A stretch of 43,026 bases of DNA from Rhizobacter sp. (lineage in GTDB: Bacteria > Pseudomonadota > Gammaproteobacteria > Burkholderiales > Burkholderiaceae_C). The stretch's first letter is position 1, and each line of letters begins with the position of its first letter. Both the position numbers and the translations under genes were made by a program. The stretch lies in contig JANXZA010000204.1 in NCBI GenBank assembly GCA_025355745.1, positions 1-43,026 of the forward strand. Direction: 5' to 3'. This document shows positions 9,889 to 18,162 of this stretch, piece by piece. The notes under the pieces were generated by a model that saw nothing but the letters and a program-made list of their open reading frames with translations, was not told the origin of the DNA and made no database searches.

Positions 9889-11499
9889 ATGAAACTCAGC
9901 GGCTTCACTTTGCCGGCGCTCGCGGCCACCACGCTGCTCACTGTCGCCGGCACGGCCTTCGCGGCCAAGACCCTGGTCTACTGCTCCGAGGGCAGCCCCG
10001 AGGGCTTCAACCCGCAGTACTACACCACCGGCACCACCTTCGACGCCGTCTCGGTGCCGATGTTCAACCGCCTGGTCGAGTTCGACCTCGGCACCACCAA
10101 CGTGATCCCCGGCCTGGCCGAAAGCTGGGTCGCGGCGCCGGATGGCCTGAGCTACACCTTCAAGCTGCGCAAGGGCGTGAAGTTCCACACCACGCCCAAG
10201 TTCACGCCAACGCGCGACTTCAACGCCGACGACGTGCTGTTCTCGTACAACCGCATGGCCGACCCGGCGCACCCGATGGCCAAGACAACGCCGGGAACGA
10301 CCTACGCGTACTTCGACGACATGGACATGAAGAACATCGTCGAGCGCGTCGAGAAGGTCGATGCGATGACGGTCAAGTTCGTGCTGAAGAAGCCCGAGGC
10401 GCCGTTCATGGCGAACATGGCGATGGACTTCGCCTCGATCCTGTCGGCCGAATACGCCGACAGGATGAAGGCCGCAGGCACGCCCGAAGTAATCGACCGC
10501 GAGCCGGTGGGCACCGGCCCGTTCACGTTCGGCTCGTACCAGAAGGATGCGGTGATCCGCTACAAGGCCTTCGACGCCTACTGGGGCGGCCGGCCGAAGA
10601 TCGACAACCTGGTGTTCGCGATCACGACCGACGCCTCGGTGCGCTACGCCAAGCTGAAGACCGGCGAGTGCCATGTGATGGCGTTCCCGAAGCCGGCCGA
10701 CGTGGCGCTGATGAAGACTGACCCGAACATCACGCTGGTGCAGCAGAACGGCCTGAACGTCGGCTACATCGCGTTCAACGTCGAGAAGAAGCCGTTCGAC
10801 AACAAGCAGGTGCGCCAGGCGCTGAACATGGCGGTGAACAAGAAGGCAATCCTCGACTCGGTGTTCCAGGGCGCGGGCCAGGTGGCGAAGAACCCGATCC
10901 CGGCGACGCTGTGGAGCTACAACGACAAGGTCACCGACTACGCCTACGACCCGGCGAAAGCGAAGGCGCTGCTGGCCACGGCCGGCTACCCGAACGGCAC
11001 CGAAGTCGAACTCTGGTACCTGCCGGTGACGCGCCCGTACAACCCGGACGGCAAGCGCATGGCCGAGTTGATCCAGGCCGACTGGGAGAAGATCGGCGTC
11101 AAGACCAAGCTGTTGACGTTCGAATGGGGCGAGTACCGCAAGCGCAGCAAGACCGGCGAACAGCACGCGATGATGTTCGGCTGGTCGGGCGACAACGGCG
11201 ACCCGGACAACTTCTTCGTGCCCCTGCTCGGCTGCTCGGCGGTGAAGGGCGGCGGCAACGTCGCGCGCTGGTGCAACAAGGACTTCGAAAACGCGGTGCA
11301 AAAGGCCAAGGGCGTGACCAAGCAGGCCGAGCGCGCCGTGCTCTACGAGCGCGCCCAGGTCATCGCCAAGGAAGAAGCGCCCTGGATCACGATCGCCCAC
11401 TCGGTGCGCTTCGACCCGGTGCGCAAGGAAGTCATCGGCTACAAGATGGACGCCACGGCGCACCACTATTTCAACAAGGTGGACATGGTCGAGAAGTGA
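9889..11499 (+). CDS. dppA: Dipeptide/oligopeptide ABC transporter substrate-binding protein
   Basis: A 536-residue periplasmic solute-binding protein of the SBP_bac_5 family, the same size as E. coli DppA. Residues 1-25 (MKLSGFTLPALAATTLLTVA and GTAFA) are a Sec signal peptide with an AxA cleavage site. Typical features follow: YCSEGSPEGFNPQYY, the family signature region LAESWVAAPDGLSYTFKLRK, and GTGPFTF near residue 205. The start at the ATG after AACCCCCC is set by the signal peptide. It is the first gene of the dpp-like operon and is flanked on both sides by inverted copies of the same palindromic element. A hairpin directly downstream fits higher expression of the binding protein than of the permeases. 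Confidence 0.94.
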   Translation: MKLSGFTLPALAATTLLTVAGTAFAAKTLVYCSEGSPEGFNPQYYTTGTTFDAVSVPMFNRLVEFDLGTTNVIPGLAESWVAAPDGLSYTFKLRKGVKFHTTPKFTPTRDFNADDVLFSYNRMADPAHPMAKTTPGTTYAYFDDMDMKNIVERVEKVDAMTVKFVLKKPEAPFMANMAMDFASILSAEYADRMKAAGTPEVIDREPVGTGPFTFGSYQKDAVIRYKAFDAYWGGRPKIDNLVFAITTDASVRYAKLKTGECHVMAFPKPADVALMKTDPNITLVQQNGLNVGYIAFNVEKKPFDNKQVRQALNMAVNKKAILDSVFQGAGQVAKNPIPATLWSYNDKVTDYAYDPAKAKALLATAGYPNGTEVELWYLPVTRPYNPDGKRMAELIQADWEKIGVKTKLLTFEWGEYRKRSKTGEQHAMMFGWSGDNGDPDNFFVPLLGCSAVKGGGNVARWCNKDFENAVQKAKGVTKQAERAVLYERAQVIAKEEAPWITIAHSVRFDPVRKEVIGYKMDATAHHYFNKVDMVEK

Positions 11500-11513
11500 G
11501 GCCTCTTGAACAC

Positions 11514-11621
11514 TTCACCGCAGAGGGGCGGCGTTGACGGAGTTGCGCAGAGTAAGAAGCCAATGCCCTTCTTAACTCTGCGCCGACTCCGCTAACTCCC
11601 TTGCTCAGCGGTGAATGAATT
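11514..11621. repeat. Palindromic element A2, inverted copy of A1
   Basis: Arms at about 11514-11559 and 11570-11615 form an imperfect hairpin bounded by TTCACCGC and GCGGTGAA, with homology to A1 continuing to 11621. Read on the opposite strand it aligns with A1: about 36 of 40 bases match in one arm and 37 of 39 in the other; the central loop differs. It occupies nearly all of the gap between dppA and dppB, ending 6 bp before the dppB start codon. A hairpin at this place resembles the REP elements known between binding-protein and permease genes such as malE and malF. Confidence 0.88.
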
Positions 11622-11627
11622 GGATTC

Positions 11628-12635
11628 ATGTTCACTTTCCTCCTGAAGCGCCTCGGCCTCGTGCTGCCGACCTTCATCGGCATCACCTTGCTGGTGTTCG
11701 CGCTGATCCGCCTGCTGCCCGGCGACCCGGTCGAGGCACTGTCGGGCGAACGCGGTATGACGACCGAGCGCTACCAGCGGCTGCTGCACGAGTTCGGCCT
11801 GGACCGGCCGCTGCCGGTGCAGTACGCCGACTATGTGTGGAAGGCGCTGCACGGCGACCTGGGCCGCTCGACGATCACCCAGGAGCCGGTGTTTGCCGAG
11901 TTCATCGCGCGCTTCCCGGCCACCATCGAACTGTCAATCTGCGCACTCGCGCTGGCACTCGTGCTCGGCATTCCGGCCGGCATTCTGGCCGCGACCAGGC
12001 GCAACACGGTCTGGGATTATTCGGTGATGGGCGCGTCGCTCACCGGCTTCTCGATGCCGATCTTCTGGTGGGGGCTGCTGCTGATCCTGACCTTCTCGGT
12101 CGGCCTGGGCTGGACGCCGGTGGCGGGCCGCATCGCAATCCAGTTCGATGTGGCGCCGGTCACCGGCTTCATGCTGATCGACGCGCTGCTCGCGCCCGAC
12201 ACCGGCGCATTCAAAAGCGCACTCTCGCACCTGGTGCTGCCGGCCATCGCGCTCGGCACGATCCCGCTCGCGGTGATCGCGCGCATGACGCGCTCCAGCA
12301 TGCTCGAAGTGCTGCGCGAAGACTATGTGCGCACGGCCCGCGCGAAGGGCGCGTCGACCTTTCGCGTGGTCGGCATTCACGCGCTGCGCAATGCGCTGAT
12401 CCCGGTCGTGACGACGATCGGATTGCAGGTCGGCACCTTGCTGGCCGGCGCGATCCTGACCGAGACCATCTTCTCCTGGCCCGGCATCGGCAAGTGGCTG
12501 GTCGAGGCGATCCACCGCCGCGATTACCCTGCGGTGCAGGGCGGCATCCTGATGTCGGCCAGCGTCATCATCGGCGTGAACCTGTTCGTCGATGTGCTCT
12601 ATGGCCTGATCAATCCGCGGATTCGGCATCAATGA
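11628..12635 (+). CDS. dppB: Dipeptide ABC transporter permease DppB-like
   Basis: A 335-residue inner-membrane permease of the DppB/OppB type. The N-terminus MFTFLLKRLGLVLPTFIGIT leads into the first transmembrane helix; LPGDPVEAL and YVWKALHGDLGRS follow in the periplasmic loop. The cytoplasmic EAA loop reads YVRTARAKGASTFRVVGIHA (near residues 230-250) and contacts the ATPase subunits. About six transmembrane segments are visible. No good ribosome-binding site is seen before the ATG, because the preceding bases belong to palindromic element A2, so translation may be weak. Confidence 0.94.
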   Translation: MFTFLLKRLGLVLPTFIGITLLVFALIRLLPGDPVEALSGERGMTTERYQRLLHEFGLDRPLPVQYADYVWKALHGDLGRSTITQEPVFAEFIARFPATIELSICALALALVLGIPAGILAATRRNTVWDYSVMGASLTGFSMPIFWWGLLLILTFSVGLGWTPVAGRIAIQFDVAPVTGFMLIDALLAPDTGAFKSALSHLVLPAIALGTIPLAVIARMTRSSMLEVLREDYVRTARAKGASTFRVVGIHALRNALIPVVTTIGLQVGTLLAGAILTETIFSWPGIGKWLVEAIHRRDYPAVQGGILMSASVIIGVNLFVDVLYGLINPRIRHQ

Positions 12636-12732
12636 AGTCATGGCGCCCCTCGTCCGATGAATACGTCGGCCGGTCCCCCGAGGGGATGCGGGCCGGCTTG
12701 GGAACGGCCCGGCGCTCGACCCGCAGGCTGCT

Positions 12733-13617
12733 ATGAGTGCCGTTTTGGATCAGGCGGCACCGTCACCGCTGGCCGAACTCTGGCGCGACTTCCGCCGCAA
12801 CCGCGGCGCGGTGATCGGCCTGGCGCTGATCACCGCGCTGGTGCTGTGCGCGCTGTTCGCCGACGTGATCGCGCCCTACGCACCGAGCGAGCAGTACCGC
12901 GACGCGACCTTGCACGCCCCGTCGCTGCAGCCAGTCGGCGGCCATGTGTTCCTGCTCGGCACCGACCCGGTCGGGCGCGACATGCTGTCGCGGCTGATCC
13001 ACGGCACGCGGCTGTCGCTGTTGATCGGGCTGGTGTCAGTGGGGCTGTCGATGAGCATCGGCGTGCCGCTCGGCCTGGTCGCGGGCTTCTACTGCGGCGG
13101 CATCGGGTTCACGATCATGCGGCTGATGGACATCATGCTGGCGCTGCCCAGCCTGCTGCTCGCGGTGGCGGTGGTGGCGATCCTCGGGCCGGGGCTGATG
13201 AATGCGATGTACGCCATCGCCATCGTGATGCTGCCGCACTTCGTGCGCCTGACGCGCGCGGCCGTCATTGGCGAGATGGTGAAAGACTATGTGAACGCGT
13301 CGCGCATCGCCGGTGCAAGCCACCTGCGGCTGATGATTGACACGGTGCTGCCGAACTGCGCCGCGCCGCTGATCGTGCAGGCGACGCTGGGCTTTTCGAC
13401 CGCCATCCTCGACGCCGCCGCGCTCGGCTTCCTCGGCCTGGGCGCGCAACCGCCGACGCCCGAATGGGGCTCGATGCTGGCCAGCGCGCTCGAGTTCATC
13501 CAGAGCGCGTGGTGGGTCGTGACCCTGCCGGGCCTGGCGATCCTGGTCTCGGTGCTGGCCTTCAACCTGATGGGCGACGGGCTGCGCGATGCGCTCGACC
13601 CGAAGCTGAAGCGGTGA
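12733..13617 (+). CDS. dppC: Dipeptide ABC transporter permease DppC-like
   Basis: A 294-residue inner-membrane permease paired with the DppB-like subunit. The N-terminal cytoplasmic segment ([20 protein letters not shown]) precedes the first helix, and [20 protein letters not shown] is the conserved DppC/OppC periplasmic segment. The EAA loop is [20 protein letters not shown], near residues 185-205. It starts 97 bp after dppB. The gap holds a weak inverted repeat (CCCCTCG at 12646-12652 and CGAGGGG at 12679-12685) and no clear ribosome-binding site. The stop TGA shares its A with an ATG in dppD's frame. Confidence 0.94.
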   Translation: MSAVLDQAAPSPLAELWRDFRRNRGAVIGLALITALVLCALFADVIAPYAPSEQYRDATLHAPSLQPVGGHVFLLGTDPVGRDMLSRLIHGTRLSLLIGLVSVGLSMSIGVPLGLVAGFYCGGIGFTIMRLMDIMLALPSLLLAVAVVAILGPGLMNAMYAIAIVMLPHFVRLTRAAVIGEMVKDYVNASRIAGASHLRLMIDTVLPNCAAPLIVQATLGFSTAILDAAALGFLGLGAQPPTPEWGSMLASALEFIQSAWWVVTLPGLAILVSVLAFNLMGDGLRDALDPKLKR

Positions 13618-13633
13618 TGGCTGAGACAAGAGA

Positions 13634-13675
13634 TTCACTCACGCACCGCAGAGGCGCAGAGGGCGCGGAGTTGGC
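13634..13675. repeat. Single arm of the NCGCAGAG palindromic element (A3)
   Basis: The sequence from 13637 reads ACTCACGCACCGCAGAGGCG and continues with two more CGCAGAG-like units and GGAGTTGG. It matches one arm of elements A4 and A5, including their flanking ACTCACGCACC. No complementary arm is present. It lies exactly at the dppC/dppD junction. Its last unit supplies a GGAG located 6 nt before the dppD ATG at 13677. Confidence 0.7.
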
Positions 13676-13676
13676 T

Positions 13677-14657
13677 ATGGCCCTTCTCGAAGTCCAGGAC
13701 CTCAGCGTCACCTTCGGCGCCTTCAAGGCCGTCGATGGCGTGAGCCTGAGCGTGGCGGCGGGCGAGGTGGTGGGCATCGTCGGCGAATCGGGCTCGGGCA
13801 AGAGCGTGACGGCGCTGGCGCTGATGGGCTTGATCGACGCGCCCGGCCGGGTCGATGCATCGAAGCTTTGGTTCGATGGCCGAAATCTGTTGACGATGCC
13901 CGAGCGCGAGCGCCGGCAACTGTTGGGGCGCGACATCGCGATGATTTTTCAGGACCCGACAGCCAGCTTGAACCCGTGCTTCACGGTCGCGTTCCAGTTG
14001 GTCGAGACCCTGCGGATCCACGAAGGCGGGTCGAGGAAGGCGCTGCGCACACGCGCGCTTCAATTGCTGCGCGATGTCGAGATCCCCGACGCCGAACAGC
14101 GCCTCGATGCCTATCCGCACCAACTGAGCGGCGGCATGTGCCAGCGCGTGATGGTGGCGATGGCCATCGCCTGCCGGCCGCGCCTGCTGATCGCCGACGA
14201 GCCCACCACCGCGCTCGACGTGACGATCCAGGCGCAGATGCTGGCCCTGCTGCTGAAGCTGCAGCGCGAGCGCGGCATGGCGCTGGTGCTGATCACGCAC
14301 GACCTCGGCGTGGTCGCCGAAGTGGCGCAGCGCGTGCTTGTGATGTATGCGGGCCAGGTGGTCGAGACGGCCGCCGTACCAGAGCTTTTCCAGGCGCCGC
14401 GGCATCCGTACACCGAAGCGCTGTTGGCGGCCCTGCCCGAACACAACCTCGGCGCGCAACGCCTGCGTTCGATGGCGGGTGTCGTGCCGGGCGCTTTCGA
14501 TCGGCCGGCGGGCTGTTTGCTGTCGCCGCGCTGCGCTTACGTGCAGGAGCGCTGCCGCGCGCAGGCGCCGGCGCTGGTCGGCGTGCAGGTCGGCGTGCAG
14601 GTCGGCGTTGCAGGTGCGCAGGCGCGTTGCTTCTTTCCATTGGTGGCGGTGACATGA
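13677..14657 (+). CDS. dppD: Dipeptide ABC transporter ATPase DppD-like
   Basis: A cytoplasmic ATPase of 326 residues from the ATG encoding [11 protein letters not shown], the usual family start, with GGAG 6 nt upstream. Another in-frame ATG at 13617 overlaps the dppC stop in TGATG and would add 20 residues ([20 protein letters not shown]) coming largely from palindromic arm A3. The Walker A motif is GESGSGKS (residues 37-44), the Q-loop [10 protein letters not shown], the signature LSGGM and Walker [13 protein letters not shown]. The C-terminal oligopeptide-transporter extension has the cysteine-rich stretch [15 protein letters not shown] 12-bp tandem repeat (14577-14611) adds [10 protein letters not shown] near the C-terminus. 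The stop overlaps dppF in ATGA. Confidence 0.94.
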   Translation: MALLEVQDLSVTFGAFKAVDGVSLSVAAGEVVGIVGESGSGKSVTALALMGLIDAPGRVDASKLWFDGRNLLTMPERERRQLLGRDIAMIFQDPTASLNPCFTVAFQLVETLRIHEGGSRKALRTRALQLLRDVEIPDAEQRLDAYPHQLSGGMCQRVMVAMAIACRPRLLIADEPTTALDVTIQAQMLALLLKLQRERGMALVLITHDLGVVAEVAQRVLVMYAGQVVETAAVPELFQAPRHPYTEALLAALPEHNLGAQRLRSMAGVVPGAFDRPAGCLLSPRCAYVQERCRAQAPALVGVQVGVQVGVAGAQARCFFPLVAVT

Positions 14658-15628
14658 GCGATACGGTGCTCGAAGCGCGCGCGCTGGCCAAGCACTACCC
14701 CGTTTCGACCGGCTTCCTGAAACCGAAGGCGCTGGCGCGCGCGCTCGACGGCGTGTCGTTCGCGCTCGGCGCCGGCAAGACGCTCGCGGTGGTCGGCGAA
14801 TCGGGCTGCGGCAAGAGCACGCTGGCGCGCCAGCTGACGATGATCGAGCCACCCACCAGCGGCGCGTTGCTGCTTGATGGCGCCGACGTGACGCAGGCCG
14901 ATGCGCACCTGAAGAAGCGCCTGCGCCAGCAGGTGCAGATGGTGTTCCAGAACCCGTTCGCGAGCCTGAACCCGCGCAAGAAGATCGGCCACGCGCTCGA
15001 AGAGCCGCTCGTCATCAACACCTCGCTGGGCGCGCTCGAGCGCGCCGAGCGAGCCCGCGCGATGCTGGCGCGCGTCGGCCTGCGGCCCGAGCACGCCGCG
15101 CGCTACCCGCACATGTTTTCCGGCGGCCAGCGCCAGCGCGTGGCGATCGCGCGCGCGCTGATGCTGGCGCCGAAGGTCGTCGTGCTCGACGAGCCGGTGT
15201 CGGCGCTCGACGTGTCGATCCAGGCCCAGGTGTTGAACCTGCTGATGGACCTGCAGGACCAGACGCAGGTCGCTTACGTGTTCATCTCGCACAACCTGGC
15301 GGTGGTCGAGCTGATCGCCGACGAGGTGCTGGTGATGTACCTCGGCAAGGTGGTCGAGCAGGCGCCGAAGCAGGCCCTGTTCGCCGCGCCGCGCCACCCG
15401 TACACGCGGGCGCTGCTGACGAGCACGCCGCGCATCGATGTGCAGGCGCGCCAGACGCGGCAGGTGCTGACGGGCGAGTTGCCGTCGCCGTTGAACCCGC
15501 CGAGCGGCTGCGCCTTCCACAAGCGCTGCCCGTTCGCGGTGGCGCGCTGTGCGGTCGAGGTGCCGCGGCTGGAATCGTTAGGCGGCAGGCAGCTCGTGGC
15601 GTGCCACCGGGTCCACGAGATCGGCTGA
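14654..15628 (+). CDS. dppF: Dipeptide ABC transporter ATPase DppF-like
   Basis: A 324-residue second ATPase that pairs with DppD on the cytoplasmic face of the permease. Walker A is GESGCGKS (near residue 53), the Q-loop is [15 protein letters not shown], the signature is FSGGQRQR and Walker B is [11 protein letters not shown]. The C-terminal extension carries [17 protein letters not shown], a cysteine set common in this subfamily. It overlaps dppD by 4 nt (ATGA) and ends the operon. It converges with the MerR gene, with only 28 bp between stops. Confidence 0.95.
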   Translation: MSDTVLEARALAKHYPVSTGFLKPKALARALDGVSFALGAGKTLAVVGESGCGKSTLARQLTMIEPPTSGALLLDGADVTQADAHLKKRLRQQVQMVFQNPFASLNPRKKIGHALEEPLVINTSLGALERAERARAMLARVGLRPEHAARYPHMFSGGQRQRVAIARALMLAPKVVVLDEPVSALDVSIQAQVLNLLMDLQDQTQVAYVFISHNLAVVELIADEVLVMYLGKVVEQAPKQALFAAPRHPYTRALLTSTPRIDVQARQTRQVLTGELPSPLNPPSGCAFHKRCPFAVARCAVEVPRLESLGGRQLVACHRVHEIG

Positions 15629-15656
15629 AGTTCCGGGACGGTGGTGCGCCGGCCAG

Positions 15657-16754
15657 TCAACTCGGCAGCTCGAACCCCTCGGCTTGCGCCACCCGCACCA
15701 GCGCCGCCTCGAACATGGCGCGGGCGCTGGCTGCCACCCGGTTCAGGTCGGCATGCAGCACTGCGTCGTCCGGGCCGGTGTTCAGGCACTCGGCGCAATA
15801 GGTCTCGAAGCTGGCGAGCTGGGCAACGAGTTCGGCCACATGGCGTGGGCATTCGCAGGCCACCGTGGTGGCCATCGCGCCGATCTGCACCAGCGCCTCG
15901 TCCGAGAAACGCCGGGGTGCGACGCTGGCGTTGGCCAACTTCTGGGCCATGGCCATCGCGCGCGCGGTTGGGCCCGGATCACGGGAGGCGTGGCCGGCCG
16001 CCAGCAGCGCTGCGAGATCGTGGCTCGAGACCGGCTCGCGGCGCGCCACGGCGCCGGCGGCGCGCAGGGTCTGCACCGCCCGGTCCGGGCCGAAGGCGTA
16101 CAGCACGATGACCTGGCGCGACGCTAGCCGGCGCGCCAGCGCGAGCACGCGATCGGCCGACTCCGTGTGCAAGGTCGACAACTGCACCAGCAGCAAATCG
16201 GCACTCAGCCCGTGCGCGCCGGCCTCGGCCGCCAGCAGGTCGGCGCTGACGGCCACCACCTTGAAACGCGCCGCCAGCGCCGCGCCGCGCGGCTCACCCA
16301 CCGCAGCCGGTACAGCTGGGGCGGCCGACACCGCGGCTGAAAGCCGCTGCGCCAGCGCGTTGCCGATCACCGCCACCGACATCCGGCCCGTCGTGCGCGC
16401 CGTGCGCGCCGGCAGCACCGCAAAGCTCGCAGCGTCGGCCCGCGCAGCGGCGAGTTGTTCGAGTGCAGCGAGGTCCAGCCCAGCGATGGTGCCGATGGCG
16501 TGGCCGAGGCCGATCAGGCGCTTCATCAATGCCAGCCGTTGCACATCGTGGGCCGAATAGAGCCGATGGCCCGACGCTGTCAACGGCGGCGCCGCCACCT
16601 GGTAGCGACGCTCCCAGATGCGCAAGGTCGAGACCGGAACGCCGGCCATTCGCGCGACCGCGCCGCTGCGGTAACGCGGCCCTTGCAGCGACCCCAGGGG
16701 CGGTTCGGGAGGCCTTGCAGAGGCGCCATCGGGGCTCTGTTTCAGATCGGTCAT
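15657..16754 (-). CDS. MerR-family regulator with sensor-like C-terminal domains
   Basis: A 365-residue regulator. The MerR DNA-binding domain covers about residues 28-93 (YRSGAVARMAGVPVSTLRIW, then GHRLYSAHDVQRLALMKRL). A Rossmann-like alpha/beta region spans about 120-250. A helical C-terminal part has a cysteine-containing segment (ACECPRH, SFETYCAEC) near residues 295-320. The layout resembles the B12-photoreceptor regulators LitR/CarH, but I see no DxHxxG cobalamin-binding motif, so it may sense something else. It is divergent from a photolyase-like gene and an SDR gene, the usual company of LitR-type regulators, and probably controls them and itself. Confidence 0.8.
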   Translation of the reverse strand: MTDLKQSPDGASARPPEPPLGSLQGPRYRSGAVARMAGVPVSTLRIWERRYQVAAPPLTASGHRLYSAHDVQRLALMKRLIGLGHAIGTIAGLDLAALEQLAAARADAASFAVLPARTARTTGRMSVAVIGNALAQRLSAAVSAAPAVPAAVGEPRGAALAARFKVVAVSADLLAAEAGAHGLSADLLLVQLSTLHTESADRVLALARRLASRQVIVLYAFGPDRAVQTLRAAGAVARREPVSSHDLAALLAAGHASRDPGPTARAMAMAQKLANASVAPRRFSDEALVQIGAMATTVACECPRHVAELVAQLASFETYCAECLNTGPDDAVLHADLNRVAASARAMFEAALVRVAQAEGFELPS

Positions 16755-16905
16755 GATGCTCGCTTGAATTGCTTTTGCATCGAGTTATTCTAGCTAATCT
16801 CGCGGCTTGTGGCTGATGACTCCACTTTGCAGTCATATTGACTACCATCTGATTCTTCTGTCATTGCCGACAATCTTGACGTTCCAAGCCTGCCCCGGCC
16901 CCGCC
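16755..16905. promoter_or_regulatory. Divergent control region of merR and photolyase-like gene
   Basis: This AT-richer 151-bp gap should hold both promoters. ATGACT (16816-16821) and AGTCAT (16831-16836) form a perfect inverted repeat with a 9-nt spacer, and a third TGACT follows at 16840-16844. A possible plus-strand promoter is TTGCAG (16827-16832), 17 nt, TGATTC (16850-16855), which would overlap the dyad. On the minus strand TAGAAT near 16788-16793 could be a -10 box for merR. These are candidate sites only. Confidence 0.4.
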
Positions 16906-18162
16906 ATGACCTTGACATTCGCTCCGACGATGGCGGCCGCCCAGGCTGCGCTGGCAGCCGTACGGCCCGGCTTCTACGCGCGCAGCCGCAACTCGCTGGA
17001 CGGCGCTGCGACGCGGCTCTCGCCGTACATCACGCACGGCTTTCTGACCCTGCCGGAAGTGCTCGCGGCGGTGGTCGCGCGTGAGCCACTGGATGTGCAG
17101 CACCGGTTCGTCTTCGAGCTCGGCTGGCGCGAGTACTTTCAGCATGTCTGGCAGCAGCGGGGCGAGGCGATCTTCGAGTCGCTGCACCCGGGCCTCTTGC
17201 CGGATGCGGCCTATTCCGACTCGCTGCCGGCCGACTTGCTGAATGCCAGCACCGGCGTGCCGGTCATCGACACCGCCGTGCGCACGCTGTACGCCACCGG
17301 CCACCTGCACAACCATGCACGGATGTGGCTGGCCAGCTATGTCGTGCACATCCGCAAGTGCCATTGGCGGGCCGGCGCCGAGTGGCTGTACGGCCACCTG
17401 CTTGACGGCGACCTGGCCAGCAACCACCTGAGCTGGCAGTGGGTGGCCGGCACCGGCAGCAGCAAACCGTATCTGTTCAATGCCGACAACGTGGCACGTT
17501 TTGCACCCGCCGAGTGGCACAGCCCGGGCACGGTGCTCGACACCAGCTACGACGCGCTGGAGCAGATCGCCCGCGACGCGCAGGCCGATGTGCCGGCGCA
17601 AGCCCCGCGGCGCCGACGCGACGACGGCATCGACGAGCCCGAACGCTTTGCGACGCCGCCACCCGGTCTGGCGCCCGCCCTCTCGGCACCGAACGCGCAG
17701 GCGGTGCGCGGCCGCGATGTGTGGCTGGTTCACCCCTGGGCGCTCGGCGACGTGCCGGCCGACCTGGCGCCGAACACGCTGTGCGTGGCCGCTTTCATCG
17801 CGCAGACTCACGCCGAACATGCATGGAGCGTGGCACGCTGGAATTTCGTCGCGACCCGCATGGCCGAACTCGCCTCGGTACATTGGTTTGGCAGTGCCGC
17901 CGAACTGGCCACGGCCCTGAGTGCGGCGCGCAGCGTGCAGACGCTGGCCAGCGCGCACCTCGGCGACCACCTCAGCCCGCAGCTTGGGTGCCGGCCGGTG
18001 GCGCGCCTGTTCCCGGCTGTGGCCACGCGCTGCGATTCGTTTTCGCGTTGGTGGTCGCGTGCCACGCGCCAAATGCGCAAGGTCAGCGACCTGCCGGGCC
18101 TGAACCTGACACCGGCCGACCCGGCCGCCACCTTACAACCGCAGCGAAATACCTCGTCATGA
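16906..18162 (+). CDS. Photolyase/cryptochrome-like FAD-binding protein
   Basis: A 418-residue protein from the ATG encoding MTLTFAPTMAA. Its N-terminal 240 residues are the FAD-binding helical domain of the photolyase/cryptochrome family. ATRLSPYITHG (35-45) is the FAD phosphate contact; ELGWREYFQHVW, then IDTAVRTLYATGHLHNHARM and ASNHLSWQWVAG are the core helices around the flavin. The usual N-terminal antenna (alpha/beta) domain is missing. The C-terminal third (DVWLVHPWALGDVPADLAPN, then FPAVATRCDSFSRWWSRATR) may be an alpha/beta domain placed after the flavin domain instead. It could repair DNA or act as a light sensor. The stop overlaps the SDR start in ATGA, so the two are probably co-translated. 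Confidence 0.82.
   Translation: MTLTFAPTMAAAQAALAAVRPGFYARSRNSLDGAATRLSPYITHGFLTLPEVLAAVVAREPLDVQHRFVFELGWREYFQHVWQQRGEAIFESLHPGLLPDAAYSDSLPADLLNASTGVPVIDTAVRTLYATGHLHNHARMWLASYVVHIRKCHWRAGAEWLYGHLLDGDLASNHLSWQWVAGTGSSKPYLFNADNVARFAPAEWHSPGTVLDTSYDALEQIARDAQADVPAQAPRRRRDDGIDEPERFATPPPGLAPALSAPNAQAVRGRDVWLVHPWALGDVPADLAPNTLCVAAFIAQTHAEHAWSVARWNFVATRMAELASVHWFGSAAELATALSAARSVQTLASAHLGDHLSPQLGCRPVARLFPAVATRCDSFSRWWSRATRQMRKVSDLPGLNLTPADPAATLQPQRNTSS

Noticed and set aside
12646-12685. Inverted repeat in the dppB-dppC gap as a terminator
   Set aside because: It has a 7-bp stem with a 26-nt loop and no T-run, inside an operon; common by chance in GC-rich DNA.
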